Shown: in pieces, positions 15,586 through 24,478 of the stretch
Numbering within the stretch: the first letter of the stretch is position 1
Layout of the letters: each line of letters opens with the position of its first letter
From: Pseudomonadota bacterium
Lineage (GTDB): Bacteria; Pseudomonadota; Gammaproteobacteria; Burkholderiales; Burkholderiaceae_C
DNA length: 38,518 nt
Reading direction: 5' to 3'
Assembly: GCA_021804595.1 (NCBI GenBank)
Contig: JAJZHH010000012.1
Location: 1 to 38,518, forward strand
The notes under the pieces: generated by a model
What the model was told of the DNA's origin: nothing
Databases searched by the model: none
The model's input: only the letters and a program-made list of their open reading frames with translations
Translations under genes and position numbers: made by a program

Positions 15586-16674
15586 TCAGGCGGCGGCGTC
15601 GATGATGCCGCCGCCCAGGCAGACGTCGCCGTCGTACAGCACCGCCGACTGTCCCGGCGTCACCGCCCACTGCGGCTGCTCGAAGCGCAGCGCGAAGCCG
15701 TCGGCCGGCGCCGCGCCGCCGTACTCGATGCGGCATGCGCTGTCGGCCTGGCGGTAGCGCGTCTTCGCGCCGTAGCCGGGCGCCGCGTCGGGCGCGCCGC
15801 CGGCCACCCAGCTGGCGCCTGCGGCCACCAGCGTGCGTGTCAGCAACCACGGATGGTCGTGACCCTGGGCCACGAACAGCGTGTTGCTGGCGACGTCCTT
15901 GCGCGCGACGAACCACGGCTGCCCGCTGCCGTCGCGGCTGCCGCCCAGGCCGATGCCGCGGCGCTGGCCCAGCGTGTAGAACGCCAGCCCGATGTGTTCG
16001 CCGACGACGCGTCCGTCGGCGGTCTTCATCGGCCCGGGGCGCGTCGGCAGATAGCGGTTGAGGAATTCGCGGAACGGCCGCTCGCCGATGAAGCAGATGC
16101 CGGTCGAGTCCTTCTTGCGCGCATTCGGCAGCCCGATTTCGGCGGCGATGCGGCGCACTTCGGTCTTCGGCAGCTCGCCGACCGGAAACAGCGTGCGCGC
16201 CAGTTGCGCCTGGTTCAGGCGGTGCAGGAAATAGCTCTGGTCCTTGCCCGGGTCGAGCCCGCGCAGCAACTGCCAGCCGGCATCGGTCTCGCGCACCCGT
16301 GCGTAATGACCGGTGGCGATGCGCTCGGCGCCGAGCCGCATCGCGTGGTCGAGGAAGGCCTTGAACTTGATTTCGGCGTTGCACAGCACGTCGGGGTTCG
16401 GCGTGCGCCCGGCGGCGTATTCGCGCAGGAATTCGGCGAATACACGATCCTTGTATTCGGTGGCGAAATTCACCGCCTCGATGTCGATGCCGATCAGGTC
16501 GGCGACGCTGACCGCGTCGAGCCAGTCCTGGCGCGATGAGCAGTATTCGCTGTCGTCGTCGTCTTCCCAGTTCTTCATGAACAGGCCGACGACCTCGTAG
16601 CCCTGCTGCTTGAGCAGCCAGGCGCTGACCGACGAGTCGACGCCCCCCGACATGCCGACGACGACCCGGGTCAT
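15586..16674 (-). CDS. mnmA: tRNA-specific 2-thiouridylase MnmA
   Basis: MnmA adenylates and thiolates U34 of Lys, Glu and Gln tRNAs in the cytoplasm. The ORF track start is too early; ATG 16674 gives [20 protein letters not shown] and 362 residues, the normal size. The PP-loop is GMSGGVDSS (7-15). The two catalytic cysteines are C98 in [12 protein letters not shown] and C194 in [13 protein letters not shown], and the tRNA-binding TGHYAR and LGQRRGIG motifs are present. The start overlaps the nudJ stop (ATGA), and nudJ-mnmA adjacency is known from E. coli and other proteobacteria. Its 3' end faces the CsoR-like gene with a 10-base gap. Confidence 0.97.
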   Translation of the reverse strand: MTRVVVGMSGGVDSSVSAWLLKQQGYEVVGLFMKNWEDDDDSEYCSSRQDWLDAVSVADLIGIDIEAVNFATEYKDRVFAEFLREYAAGRTPNPDVLCNAEIKFKAFLDHAMRLGAERIATGHYARVRETDAGWQLLRGLDPGKDQSYFLHRLNQAQLARTLFPVGELPKTEVRRIAAEIGLPNARKKDSTGICFIGERPFREFLNRYLPTRPGPMKTADGRVVGEHIGLAFYTLGQRRGIGLGGSRDGSGQPWFVARKDVASNTLFVAQGHDHPWLLTRTLVAAGASWVAGGAPDAAPGYGAKTRYRQADSACRIEYGGAAPADGFALRFEQPQWAVTPGQSAVLYDGDVCLGGGIIDAAA

Positions 16675-17141
16675 GAGCGCGCGCTCGCGTCGGTGTAGAC
16701 CGCGTCCAGCGGCAGGCGGCGCCCGGCGACGTGGTCGGCGACGCACTGCCACACCAGCGGGCTGCGGTGACGCGCGCGGCTGGCCAGCACCTCGTCGGCG
16801 CTCAGCCACAGGCAGCGCACGATGCCGCTGTCGAGTTCGCGCCCGGCGATCGGCTCGCCGACGCTGCCGCGGAAGGCCAGCCGCAGATAGGTGTTGTCCT
16901 CGCCGCCGCGCTGGGTGCGCGCCAGGTACACGCCGAGCAGCGCGTCGGGCGTGAACACGCGCGCGGTTTCCTCGAGCGCTTCGCGCACCGCGCCGTCGAG
17001 CGGGCTTTCGCCGGGTTCGAGGTGGCCGGCCGGGTTGTTCAGTCGCAGGCCGTCGGGCGTGTGTTCCTCGACGAGCAGGAAGCGTCCGTCGCGTTCGACG
17101 ATCGCGGCGACGGTCACGCTGGGTTTCCAGACTTGGCGCAT
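16671..17141 (-). CDS. nudJ: NUDIX hydrolase, NudJ-like
   Basis: This 156-residue cytoplasmic enzyme starts [19 protein letters not shown]; the ORF track's longer start at 17171 adds ten residues that look non-native. The NUDIX box is complete ([25 protein letters not shown]), so it should hydrolyse a nucleoside-diphosphate-linked or related pyrophosphate. E. coli NudJ (YmfB), a HMP-PP/thiamine-PP and nucleotide phosphatase, is likewise encoded next to mnmA, and the family-typical PAGHLE and [12 protein letters not shown] segments agree. The substrate is inferred from homology and context. Confidence 0.88.
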   Translation of the reverse strand: MRQVWKPSVTVAAIVERDGRFLLVEEHTPDGLRLNNPAGHLEPGESPLDGAVREALEETARVFTPDALLGVYLARTQRGGEDNTYLRLAFRGSVGEPIAGRELDSGIVRCLWLSADEVLASRARHRSPLVWQCVADHVAGRRLPLDAVYTDASARS

Positions 17142-17277
17142 GGGTGGGTATTCACATCGATGAACGCACATTGTCGGTCATCGAATTCGCGCGCGTTCAT
17201 ATTCGCATCGCGCGGCGACAATGTTAAGTTCGGTGTTAGCTGTACCACGACACCCAACAAAAACTGAGGAGAGTCCG

Positions 17278-18393
17278 ATGCGCATAGGCGTACCCGCGGA
17301 AACGCTGGCAGGCGAAGCGCGCGTGGCGGCCACCGCGGAGACCGTGAAGAAGCTGGTCGCGCAGGGCCACGCGCTGCTCGTGCAACGCGGCGCGGGGCTG
17401 CGCGCCGGCGTCACCGACGACGACTACGCGGCCGCCGGCGCCGAGCTGGTCGACGCCGACGCCGCGCTGGGCGCCGAGCTGGTGCTGAAAGTGCGCCGCC
17501 CGCAGGCCGACGAGCTGGCGCGCATGGCCCCCGCAAGCGTGCTCGTCGGCATGCTCGAGCCGCATCAGGCCGAAGGCCTGCAGGCGCTGGCCGCGGCGCG
17601 ACTGAGCGCGTTCGCGCTGGAGGCGGCGCCGCGCACGACGCGCGCGCAGAGCCTCGACGTGCTGTCGAGCCAGGCCAACATCGCCGGCTACAAGGCGGTG
17701 CTGGTCGCCGCCGACCTGTACCCGCGCTTCATGCCGATGCTGATGACCGCGGCCGGCACCGTGAAGGCCGCGCGCGTCGTCGTGCTCGGCGCCGGTGTCG
17801 CCGGCTTGCAGGCCATCGCCACCGCCAAGCGGCTGGGCGCGGTGGTCGAGGCGTCTGACGTGCGTCCGGCGGCCAAGGAGCAGATCGAATCGCTGGGCGC
17901 GAAGTTCATCGACGTGCCCTACGAGACCGACGAGGAGCGCGGGATCGCGCAAGGCGTCGGCGGCTACGCGCGGCCGATGCCCAAGGCCTGGCTCGAGCGC
18001 CAGGCCGCGCGCGTGGCCGAACGCGTCAAGCAGGCCAACATCGTCATCACCACCGCGCTGATCCCCGGGCGGCCCGCGCCGGTGCTGGTCAGCGAGGACA
18101 TGGTGCGCAGCATGAAGGCCGGCTCGGTGATCGTCGACATGGCCGCCGCGCAAGGCGGCAACTGCACGCTGACCGAAGCCGATCGCGTCGTCGTCAAGCA
18201 CGGCGTCACGCTGGCCGGGCCGACCAATCTGCCGGCGCAAGTCGCCGCCGACGCGTCGGCGCTGTATGCGAGGAACGTGCTTGATTTCCTCAAGCTGATC
18301 CTGAACAAGGATGGTGCCTTCCACATCGACTTGAACGACGACATCGTCGCCGCGTGCCTGATGTGCGCCGACGGCGAAATCAAGCGCAAGTAA
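17278..18393 (+). CDS. pntAA: NAD(P) transhydrogenase subunit alpha, part 1 (NAD-binding domain)
   Basis: The proton-translocating transhydrogenase makes NADPH from NADH using the proton gradient; this subunit is the peripheral NAD(H)-binding dI domain. ATG 17278 follows a strong GAGGAGAG site, so the ORF-track extension to 17221 is not used. The 371 residues show MRIGVPAETLAGEARVAATA, the RQD-loop region around LSSQANIAGYKAVLVAADLYPRF, the nucleotide fold VVVLGAGVAGLQAIATAKRLGA, and VIVDMAAAQGGNCTLTE. The subunit is split from the membrane part as in many alpha- and betaproteobacteria. First of three genes. Confidence 0.96.
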   Translation: MRIGVPAETLAGEARVAATAETVKKLVAQGHALLVQRGAGLRAGVTDDDYAAAGAELVDADAALGAELVLKVRRPQADELARMAPASVLVGMLEPHQAEGLQALAAARLSAFALEAAPRTTRAQSLDVLSSQANIAGYKAVLVAADLYPRFMPMLMTAAGTVKAARVVVLGAGVAGLQAIATAKRLGAVVEASDVRPAAKEQIESLGAKFIDVPYETDEERGIAQGVGGYARPMPKAWLERQAARVAERVKQANIVITTALIPGRPAPVLVSEDMVRSMKAGSVIVDMAAAQGGNCTLTEADRVVVKHGVTLAGPTNLPAQVAADASALYARNVLDFLKLILNKDGAFHIDLNDDIVAACLMCADGEIKRK

Positions 18394-18408
18394 TTCACGG
18401 AGACGCTC

Positions 18409-18723
18409 ATGCATGAAATCTCGCCGCTGCTCGTGAACCTCACGATTTTCGTTCTGGCGATTTACGTCGGATACCACGTGGTGTGGACCGTGACGCCAGC
18501 CCTGCATACTCCGCTGATGTCGGTCACCAATGCGATTTCGGCGATCATCGTGGTCGGTGCGATGCTCGCCGCCGGGCTGACCGTGACCCCGCTGGGACGT
18601 GCCATGGGCATGCTCGCGGTGGCGATGGCGTCGGTCAACATCTTCGGTGGCTTCCTGGTCACGCGCCGCATGCTCGGCATGTTCAAGAAAAAGGACAAGG
18701 TCGTCGCTGCGCGCAGCGAATGA
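18409..18723 (+). CDS. pntAB: NAD(P) transhydrogenase subunit alpha, part 2 (membrane)
   Basis: This 104-residue protein has three to four hydrophobic helices and the typical segments [30 protein letters not shown] and [23 protein letters not shown]. It is half of the dII proton channel in the inner membrane, the other half being in PntB. It follows pntAA by 15 bases (ACGGAGA ribosome site) and precedes pntB by 28 bases. Confidence 0.95.
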   Translation: MHEISPLLVNLTIFVLAIYVGYHVVWTVTPALHTPLMSVTNAISAIIVVGAMLAAGLTVTPLGRAMGMLAVAMASVNIFGGFLVTRRMLGMFKKKDKVVAARSE

Positions 18724-18751
18724 ACCGGCGCCTCTCCTGCAAGGATTCGTC

Positions 18752-20191
18752 ATGACCCTGAGCATGAATCTGGTCACCCTGCTTTACCTGATCGCGTCGG
18801 TATTCTTCATCCAGGCGCTCAAAGGCCTGTCGCATCCGGCATCGAGCCGTCGCGGCAATCTGTTCGGCATGATCGGCATGACCCTCGCGGTGCTGACCAC
18901 CGCGGCGCTGGTGCTCAAGCTCGGCGGCAGCGACGGCGTGGCCGGCCTCGGCTACGTGCTGGTCGCGCTGCTGTTCGGCGGCGCCATCGGCGCGGTGATG
19001 GCCAAGCGCGTGCAGATGACCAAGATGCCCGAGCTGGTCGCGTTCATGCACAGCATGATCGGCCTGTCGGCGGTATGCATCGCGGTGGCCGAAGTGGCCG
19101 AGCCGCACGCCTTCGGCATCGTCGCCGCGGTCGGCCAGCCGCTGCCCTACGGCAACCGCATCGAACTGTTCATCGGCGCCATCGTCGGCGCGATCACGTT
19201 CAGCGGTTCGGTGATCGCCTTCGGCAAGTTGTCGGGCAAATACAAGTTCCGCCTGTTCCAGGGCGCTCCGGTGCGCTTTCCGGGCCAGCACTGGATCAAC
19301 CTGGCGGTGGCGCTCAGCACGCTGGGCTTCGGCATCGCGTTCTGGGCCGGGGCGCAGTGGACCCCGTTCGTGCTGATGCTGGCGCTGGCCTTCGCGCTCG
19401 GCGTGCTGATCATCATTCCGATCGGCGGCGCCGACATGCCGGTGGTCGTGTCGATGCTCAACAGCTATTCGGGCTGGGCCGCCGCCGGCATCGGCTTCTC
19501 GCTCGAGAACAGCATGTTGATCATCGCCGGCAGCCTGGTCGGCTCCAGCGGCGCGATCCTGTCGTACATCATGTGCCGCGCGATGAACCGCTCGTTCTTC
19601 AGCGTCATTCTCGGCGGCTTCGGCGCTGCGCCCGGCACCGAAGCCGCGGCCGACGGCGCGCAGCGCAGCGCCAAGTCGGGCAGCCCCGACGACGCCGCCT
19701 ACATCCTGGGCAACGCCGAGACCGTGATCATCGTGCCCGGCTACGGCCTCGCGGTGGCGCGCGCGCAGCACGCGCTGAAGGAGCTCGCGCTCAAGCTCGG
19801 CGAACGCGGTGTCAGCGTCAAGTACGCGATCCACCCGGTCGCCGGGCGCATGCCCGGCCACATGAACGTGCTGCTGGCCGAGGCCGAAGTGCCCTACGAC
19901 CAGGTGTTCGAGATGGACGACATCAACCCCGAGTTCGCGCAGGCCGACGTCGCCGTCGTGCTCGGCGCCAACGACGTCGTCAATCCGGCCGCGCGCAACG
20001 ATCCGAAGTCGCCGATCGCCGGCATGCCCATTCTCGACGCCTGGCGCGCCAAGACGGTGATCGTCAACAAACGCTCGATGGCCACCGGCTATGCCGGCCT
20101 CGATAATGACCTGTTCTACATGGATAAAACCATGATGGTGTTCGGCGACGCGAAAAAGGTGATCGAAGACATCACCAAGGCCGTCGAATAG
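18752..20191 (+). CDS. pntB: NAD(P) transhydrogenase subunit beta
   Basis: ATG 18752 (AAGGAT upstream) begins MTLSMNLVTLLYLIASVFFI; the ORF track's earlier start runs through pntAB. The 479 residues contain about eight membrane helices (dII) up to roughly residue 265, with IPIGGADMPVVVSMLNSYSG as a family hallmark. The NADP(H)-binding dIII domain follows, with VIIVPGYGLAVARAQHAL, HPVAGRMPGHMNVLLAEA, LGANDVVNPAA and NKRSMATGYAGLDN. Length and motifs are normal. Last gene of the pnt operon; an intrinsic terminator follows. Confidence 0.97.
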   Translation: MTLSMNLVTLLYLIASVFFIQALKGLSHPASSRRGNLFGMIGMTLAVLTTAALVLKLGGSDGVAGLGYVLVALLFGGAIGAVMAKRVQMTKMPELVAFMHSMIGLSAVCIAVAEVAEPHAFGIVAAVGQPLPYGNRIELFIGAIVGAITFSGSVIAFGKLSGKYKFRLFQGAPVRFPGQHWINLAVALSTLGFGIAFWAGAQWTPFVLMLALAFALGVLIIIPIGGADMPVVVSMLNSYSGWAAAGIGFSLENSMLIIAGSLVGSSGAILSYIMCRAMNRSFFSVILGGFGAAPGTEAAADGAQRSAKSGSPDDAAYILGNAETVIIVPGYGLAVARAQHALKELALKLGERGVSVKYAIHPVAGRMPGHMNVLLAEAEVPYDQVFEMDDINPEFAQADVAVVLGANDVVNPAARNDPKSPIAGMPILDAWRAKTVIVNKRSMATGYAGLDNDLFYMDKTMMVFGDAKKVIEDITKAVE

Positions 20192-20211
20192 CCGGGAAGC
20201 GCGCTTGATCT

Positions 20212-20243
20212 GAAAAGGGGCCGCCGTCGTGCGGTCTTTTTTC
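20212..20243 (+). terminator. Intrinsic terminator after pntB
   Basis: GGCCGC and GCGGTC form a 6-pair stem (one wobble) around CGTCGT, extended by A-U pairs between GAAAA and the TTTTTTC tail. The T run of six makes it one of the two clearest terminators in the window. Confidence 0.85.
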
Positions 20244-20260
20244 TGCGCCGCCGTTTCGAT

Positions 20261-20266
20261 TATGAT
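20261..20266 (+). promoter_or_regulatory. Likely -10 box of the H-NS-like gene
   Basis: TATGAT matches the sigma-70 -10 consensus at 5 of 6 positions, 44 bases before the start codon. The matching -35 region would fall in the T run of the pntB terminator (around 20238-20243) and is weak (TTTTTC). AT-rich composition here stands out from the surroundings. Confidence 0.45.
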
Positions 20267-20309
20267 GTCGCCTGCGAGTTCGCGTACCCATTTAACGCCG
20301 GAGGTCATC

Positions 20310-20609
20310 ATGTCGTCTTATAAGGAACTGCTCAACCAAATCGAGGCCCTGAAGCAGCAAGCCGAGTCGCAGCGCAAGTCGGAAATTGCCAGTGTCGTCG
20401 CCGATATTCGCGCCAAAATGCAGGAGTACGGCATCACGCTGGCCGATCTGGGCAGCGCGCGCAGCTCGCGCACGAAAGGCACGACGGTGGCCGCGAAATA
20501 TCGCCACCCGAACACCGGCGACACCTGGACCGGTCGCGGCAAGATGCCGAAGTGGCTGGCCGCCGAAGTCGCCACCGGCAAGCACAAGGAAGATTTCCTG
20601 ATCGTCTGA
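20310..20609 (+). CDS. H-NS family nucleoid-associated protein
   Basis: The true start is ATG 20310, preceded by GGAGG, giving 99 residues; the ORF-track extension is not used. An N-terminal coiled coil for oligomerisation (ELLNQIEALKQQAESQRKSEIASVVADI) is followed by a linker and the DNA-binding signature KYRHPNTGDTWTGRGKMPKWL, which includes the GRG minor-groove hook. This short form is typical of betaproteobacterial H-NS/BpH3-like proteins, which silence AT-rich DNA; this genome's high GC suits that role. It is a single-gene unit between the pnt terminator and the mla operon. Confidence 0.95.
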   Translation: MSSYKELLNQIEALKQQAESQRKSEIASVVADIRAKMQEYGITLADLGSARSSRTKGTTVAAKYRHPNTGDTWTGRGKMPKWLAAEVATGKHKEDFLIV

Positions 20610-20619
20610 ACCCGCGTCG

Positions 20620-20638
20620 GCGCCATCGGCGCATCTTT
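20620..20638 (+). terminator. Weak hairpin after the H-NS-like gene
   Basis: GCGCC pairs with GGCGC around an ATC loop, ten bases after the stop, followed by ATCTTTC. Five strong pairs but a poor T run, so termination may be incomplete. Confidence 0.35.
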
Positions 20639-20674
20639 CATAGAATGGGCGGCTTGATCCCGACAAACCGTCCG

Positions 20675-21499
20675 ATGTCCGCCGACGCAACCCAGCCCCT
20701 GGTCGAATTCGACGCTGTCGATTTCGCCTACGGCGCGCGCGCGGTGCTCGCCGCGGTGACGCTGCGCGTGATGCCCGGCGAAGTCGTCGCGGTGATGGGC
20801 GCCTCCGGCGGCGGCAAGACGACCACGCTGCGCCTGATCGGCGGCCAGTTGCGCGCCAGCGCCGGCGTCGTGCGCTTCGACGGCCGCGACGTCGGTCGCA
20901 TGAACCACGCCGAGCTGTACGCGGCGCGCCGCAGGATGGGCATGCTGTTCCAGATGGGCGCGCTTTTCACCGACCTGACGGTGTTCGACAACGTCGCCTT
21001 CCCGCTGCGCGAACACACCGACCTGCCCGAATCGATGATTCGCGACCTGGTGCTGATGAAGCTCAACGCGGTCGGGCTGCGCGGCGCGCGCGATCTCTAC
21101 CCCAGCGAGCTGTCCGGCGGCATGGCGCGACGCGTCGCGATGGCGCGCGCAGTCGCGCTCGATCCGGCGCTGGTCATGTACGACGAGCCGTTCGCCGGCC
21201 TCGACCCGATAGCGCTGGGCATTTCGGCGCGGCTGATCCGCGACCTCAACGACGCGCTGGGGCTGACCAGCATCATCGTCTCGCACGACGTCGACGAGAC
21301 CTTCGCCATCGCCGACCGCGTGTTCGTGCTCGGCAACGGCACGCTGATCGCCACCGGCACGCCCGCCGAGCTGCGCGCCAGCGACGACGCGCTGGTGCGC
21401 CAGTTCGTGCGCGGCGACCCCGACGGCCCGGTGCGCTTCCACTATCCGGCGCCCGACGTCGCCCGCGACCTGCTCGGCGAGGGGGGGCAACACCCATGA
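20675..21499 (+). CDS. mlaF: Phospholipid transport ABC ATP-binding protein MlaF
   Basis: This cytoplasmic ATPase powers the Mla system, which keeps outer-membrane lipid asymmetry. I favour ATG 20675 (274 residues); ATG 20645 is possible, and neither has a strong ribosome site. It shows Walker A GASGGGKTT, Q-loop LFQMGALFTDLTVFDNVAFPLREH (the last part typical of Mla-type ATPases), signature LSGGMARRVAMARA, Walker B LVMYDEPFAGLD and switch His in IIVSHDVDE. It overlaps mlaE by 4 bases and leads the mla operon. Confidence 0.95.
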   Translation: MSADATQPLVEFDAVDFAYGARAVLAAVTLRVMPGEVVAVMGASGGGKTTTLRLIGGQLRASAGVVRFDGRDVGRMNHAELYAARRRMGMLFQMGALFTDLTVFDNVAFPLREHTDLPESMIRDLVLMKLNAVGLRGARDLYPSELSGGMARRVAMARAVALDPALVMYDEPFAGLDPIALGISARLIRDLNDALGLTSIIVSHDVDETFAIADRVFVLGNGTLIATGTPAELRASDDALVRQFVRGDPDGPVRFHYPAPDVARDLLGEGGQHP

Positions 21500-22284
21500 A
21501 CGCGGTGCTTGCGATGCTGGCCGCCATCGGCGCGCGCACGCGCCGCGTGCTCGCCGACCTCGGCTACGGGTTGCGGCTGTTCCTGCGGCTGCTGATGCTG
21601 CTGCCCGGCGCGCTGCGGCGGCTGCAGCTGGTGCTGCAGCAGGTTTTCTTTCTCGGCAACTATTCGCTGTCGATCATCGCGGTATCGGGGCTGTTCGTCG
21701 GCTTCGTGCTCGGCTTGCAGGGCTACTACACGCTGGCGCGCTATGGCGCGGCGAATTCGCTGGGCCTGGTCGTCGCGCTGTCGCTGGTGCGTGAGCTCGG
21801 CCCGGTGGTCACCGCGCTGCTGTTCGCCGGGCGTGCCGGCACCTCGCTGACCGCCGAGATCGGGCTGATGAAGGCCGGCGAGCAGCTCACCGCGATGGAA
21901 ATGATGGCGGTCGACCCGGTGGCGCGCGTGCTGGCGCCGCGCATGGCCGCCGGCATCATCGCGATGCCGCTGCTGGCCGCGGTGTTCAGCGCGGTCGGCG
22001 TGATCGGCGGCTATGTCGTCGGCGTGCTGCTGATCGGCGTCGACTCCGGAGCATTCTGGTCGCAGATGCAGGGCGGCGTCGACGTGTTCGCCGACGTCGG
22101 CAACGGCGTCATCAAGAGCCTCGTGTTCGGCGTCGCGGTCACCTTCATCGCGCTGTACCAGGGCTGGCGCGCGCAGCCGACGCCCGAGGGCGTGTCGCGG
22201 GCGACCACGCGCACCGTGGTGGTCGCGTCGCTGACCGTCCTCGGCCTGGATTTCATGTTGACCGCGCTGATGTTCAGCACTTGA
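21496..22284 (+). CDS. mlaE: Phospholipid transport permease MlaE
   Basis: This 262-residue inner-membrane protein has five to six hydrophobic helices and the MlaE family hallmarks GLFVGFVLGLQGYYTLARYGA, LVRELGPVVTALLFAGRAGTSLTAEIG and QLTAMEMMAVDPVARVLAPR. It forms the lipid-translocating core with MlaF, MlaD and MlaB. The start overlaps mlaF (ATGA). mlaD begins 23 bases later. Confidence 0.96.
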   Translation: MNAVLAMLAAIGARTRRVLADLGYGLRLFLRLLMLLPGALRRLQLVLQQVFFLGNYSLSIIAVSGLFVGFVLGLQGYYTLARYGAANSLGLVVALSLVRELGPVVTALLFAGRAGTSLTAEIGLMKAGEQLTAMEMMAVDPVARVLAPRMAAGIIAMPLLAAVFSAVGVIGGYVVGVLLIGVDSGAFWSQMQGGVDVFADVGNGVIKSLVFGVAVTFIALYQGWRAQPTPEGVSRATTRTVVVASLTVLGLDFMLTALMFST

Positions 22285-22307
22285 GAACCGGTCGATCGGG
22301 AGACACT

Positions 22308-22778
22308 ATGCAGAACAAATGGATCGACGCTTGGGTCGGCCTGTTCGTCGTCATCGGCGCCGCGGCGTTGTTGTTCCTGGCCTTGAAGGCCGGCAACTTG
22401 CTGAGCCTGAATTTCGCGCCGACCTATGATGTCGTCGCGCAGTTCGACAACATCGGCGGGCTCAAGCCGGATGCACCGGTGAAAAGCGCCGGCGTCGTCG
22501 TCGGCCGCGTCGCCCGCATCGACTTCGACAACCATACCTTCGAGGCCAAGGTCACGCTGGCGCTGGACAAGCGTTTCCAGTTCCCGACCGACACCTCGGC
22601 CAAGATCCTCACCTCGGGTCTGCTCGGCGACCAGTACATCGGCCTCGACCCGGGAGGCTCGGAAAAGAATCTACGCAATGGCGACAGGATCCAGAACACG
22701 CAATCGGCGATCGTGCTGGAAAATCTGATCGGACAGTTCCTCTACAACAAGGCGGCGTCGTCGGGCGCGGCCAAATGA
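22308..22778 (+). CDS. mlaD: MCE-domain lipid-binding protein MlaD
   Basis: ATG 22308, with GGGAGA just upstream, gives MQNKWIDAWVGLFVVIGAAALLFLALKAG, a single N-terminal membrane anchor, then the MCE domain (YDVVAQFDNIGGLKPDAPVKSAGVVVGRVARI). The segment LTSGLLGDQYIGLDPGG and the C-terminal helix VLENLIGQFLYNK complete the 156 residues, the usual short MlaD length. It forms the hexameric periplasmic ring on MlaFE. Confidence 0.95.
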   Translation: MQNKWIDAWVGLFVVIGAAALLFLALKAGNLLSLNFAPTYDVVAQFDNIGGLKPDAPVKSAGVVVGRVARIDFDNHTFEAKVTLALDKRFQFPTDTSAKILTSGLLGDQYIGLDPGGSEKNLRNGDRIQNTQSAIVLENLIGQFLYNKAASSGAAK

Positions 22779-22791
22779 TTTCCTGCACACG

Positions 22792-23529
22792 ATGGTGAAA
22801 TCCCCAAGCTGGCGTTCGCCGCTGTTCGCGGCCGTGCTGCTGCTCGGCGGCTGCGCCAGCGCGCCGCACGCGCCTGATCCGCACGACCCGCTGCAGCGCT
22901 ACAACCGCGCGATGTTCGGCTTCAATGAAAAAGTCGACCAGGCGGTCACACGCCCGATCGCCGTGGCGTACCGGAACGTGACGCCGGCGCCGATGCGCCG
23001 CGGCATCGGCAATTTCTTCGGCAACATCAACGATGCGTGGTCGGCGCTCAACGACTTGCTGCAGCTGCACGTCGGCTACGCCGCGAACGACATCCTGCGC
23101 GTCGAAGTCAACACTTTCTTCGGCATCGGCGGCACCATCGACATCGCCAGCGAAATGGGCCTGTACCGTCATCCGAACGATTTCGGGCTGACGCTGGCGC
23201 GCTACGGTGTCGGCTCCGGCCCGTATTTCGTGCTGCCGGTGCTTGGGCCCAGCACGATACGTGACAGCGGCGGCACGGTCGTCGACGACTACCTGTACGC
23301 GCCGCTTCCGCGCCTGACGAGCAATGTGGCGCTGCGCAACAGCGCCATGGGGCTCGATCTCGTGCAGCACCGCGCGTCGCTGCTGGCGACCACCGATCTG
23401 CTTGAAAGCATCGCCATCGACCCCTATGTCTTCACCCGCGACGCCTATCTGCAGCGGCGCGATACGCGAGTGCACGCCGTGCGTTCAATAGGCGTACTGA
23501 CGCCGCCCGACGACGCTGGCGGCGAATGA
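22792..23529 (+). CDS. mlaA: Outer-membrane phospholipid-removal lipoprotein MlaA (VacJ)
   Basis: This 245-residue lipoprotein has a lipobox (AVLLLGGCAS, Cys about 21) and the VacJ family run DPLQRYNRAMFGFNEKVDQA, FGNINDAWSALNDLLQ, GLYRHPNDFGLTLARYGVGSGPYFVLPVLGPS. It sits in the outer membrane and passes misplaced phospholipids to MlaC. In E. coli mlaA is unlinked; here it is inside the operon between mlaD and mlaC, as in other betaproteobacteria. The Asp/Ser-rich DSGGTVVDDYLYAP segment is typical. Confidence 0.96.
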   Translation: MVKSPSWRSPLFAAVLLLGGCASAPHAPDPHDPLQRYNRAMFGFNEKVDQAVTRPIAVAYRNVTPAPMRRGIGNFFGNINDAWSALNDLLQLHVGYAANDILRVEVNTFFGIGGTIDIASEMGLYRHPNDFGLTLARYGVGSGPYFVLPVLGPSTIRDSGGTVVDDYLYAPLPRLTSNVALRNSAMGLDLVQHRASLLATTDLLESIAIDPYVFTRDAYLQRRDTRVHAVRSIGVLTPPDDAGGE

Positions 23530-23552
23530 CTCGCCCACGACTGGAGAATCTG

Positions 23553-24206
23553 ATGCACAAGACTTTGCGATCCGTCCTGCTCGCCGCCGCGCTGCCGCTG
23601 CTGGCGCCGGCCGCGATGGCGGCAGCCGCGCCCACCCCGGCGGTGGCGGCCGATGCGTCGCCGGTGGCCGTCGTGCGCCAGTTGACCGATTCGGTGATGA
23701 ACGCGGTGCGCGCCGACCCCGAGCTGCGCGCCGGCAATCCGCGCAAGATCGCGCAGATGGTCGAAACCAAGATCCTGCCCTTTGTCGATTTCCGCGAAAT
23801 GACCGCGTCGGCAGTCGGGCGCTTCTGGCGCCAGGCCAGCGCGCAGCAGAAGGACCAGCTGCAGGCCCAGTTCAAGCAACTGCTGATCCACACCTATGCC
23901 GGCGCCGTCAAGCGCGTGCGCGACCAGCAGGTGCGCTTCCTGCCGTTGCGAGCCGACCCCGGCGCGACCAGCGTCGTCGTGCGCACCCGCGTGATCGACC
24001 AGGGCGACGTGATCCAGATCGACTACCGGCTGCTCAAGTCCGACGCCGGCGCGTGGAAGATTTCCGACGTCAACGTGATGGGCGTGTGGCTGGTCGACAA
24101 CTATCGCGGCGTGTTCGCGCAGGAAATCGGCCAGAAGGGAATCGACGGCCTGATCAAGACGCTGGAGCAGCGCAACCAGGCGCTGGCCTCGGGTAACGCC
24201 CAGTGA
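23553..24206 (+). CDS. mlaC: Periplasmic phospholipid carrier MlaC
   Basis: ATG 23553 (TGGAGA upstream) gives a good signal peptide (SVLLAAALPLLAPAAMAAA). The 217-residue protein carries the MlaC/Ttg2D features VETKILPFVDFREMTASAVGRFWRQAS, QFKQLLIHTYAGAVKR and DYRLLKSDAGAWKISDVNVMGVWLVDNYR. It ferries lipid between MlaA and MlaD. The stop overlaps the mlaB start. Confidence 0.96.
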   Translation: MHKTLRSVLLAAALPLLAPAAMAAAAPTPAVAADASPVAVVRQLTDSVMNAVRADPELRAGNPRKIAQMVETKILPFVDFREMTASAVGRFWRQASAQQKDQLQAQFKQLLIHTYAGAVKRVRDQQVRFLPLRADPGATSVVVRTRVIDQGDVIQIDYRLLKSDAGAWKISDVNVMGVWLVDNYRGVFAQEIGQKGIDGLIKTLEQRNQALASGNAQ

Positions 24207-24478
24207 CCATGGCCGGCGCCCGTTACCTGCTGCCCGCTCGCGTCACGCTCGGCGACGCCGCGGCGGTGCGTGCGCAGGCGCTGGCCGAGCTGCGCGCGGC
24301 CGCGCCCACGGGGCCGTGGGAAGTCGATGCCGGCGCGCTGTCGACGTTCGACTCGTCGTGTCTGGCGCTGCTGCTCGAGCTGCGCCGCGCCGCCGCCGAC
24401 GTGCGGCTGCGCGCGGCGCCGACGCGGCTGGCGCAGCTGGCGCGCGCCTATGGGGTGGAGTTCGTCGTCGATGGTTGA
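24203..24478 (+). CDS. mlaB: STAS-domain protein MlaB
   Basis: This 91-residue cytoplasmic protein has the STAS pattern: a strand followed by WEVDAGALSTFDSSCLALLLELRR, and a closing ARAYGVEFVV. MlaB binds MlaF and is needed for assembly and activity of the transporter. The start is GTG 24203, overlapping the mlaC stop (GTGA), or ATG 24209, two codons in; coupling favours the former. It overlaps the next ATPase gene by 8 bases. Confidence 0.85.
   Translation: MTMAGARYLLPARVTLGDAAAVRAQALAELRAAAPTGPWEVDAGALSTFDSSCLALLLELRRAAADVRLRAAPTRLAQLARAYGVEFVVDG

Noticed and set aside
17171-17221. Widely spaced TTGTCG/CGACAA repeat before pntAA as an operator
   Set aside because: Arms of six bases about 40 bases apart occur easily by chance, and no good -10/-35 pair goes with it.
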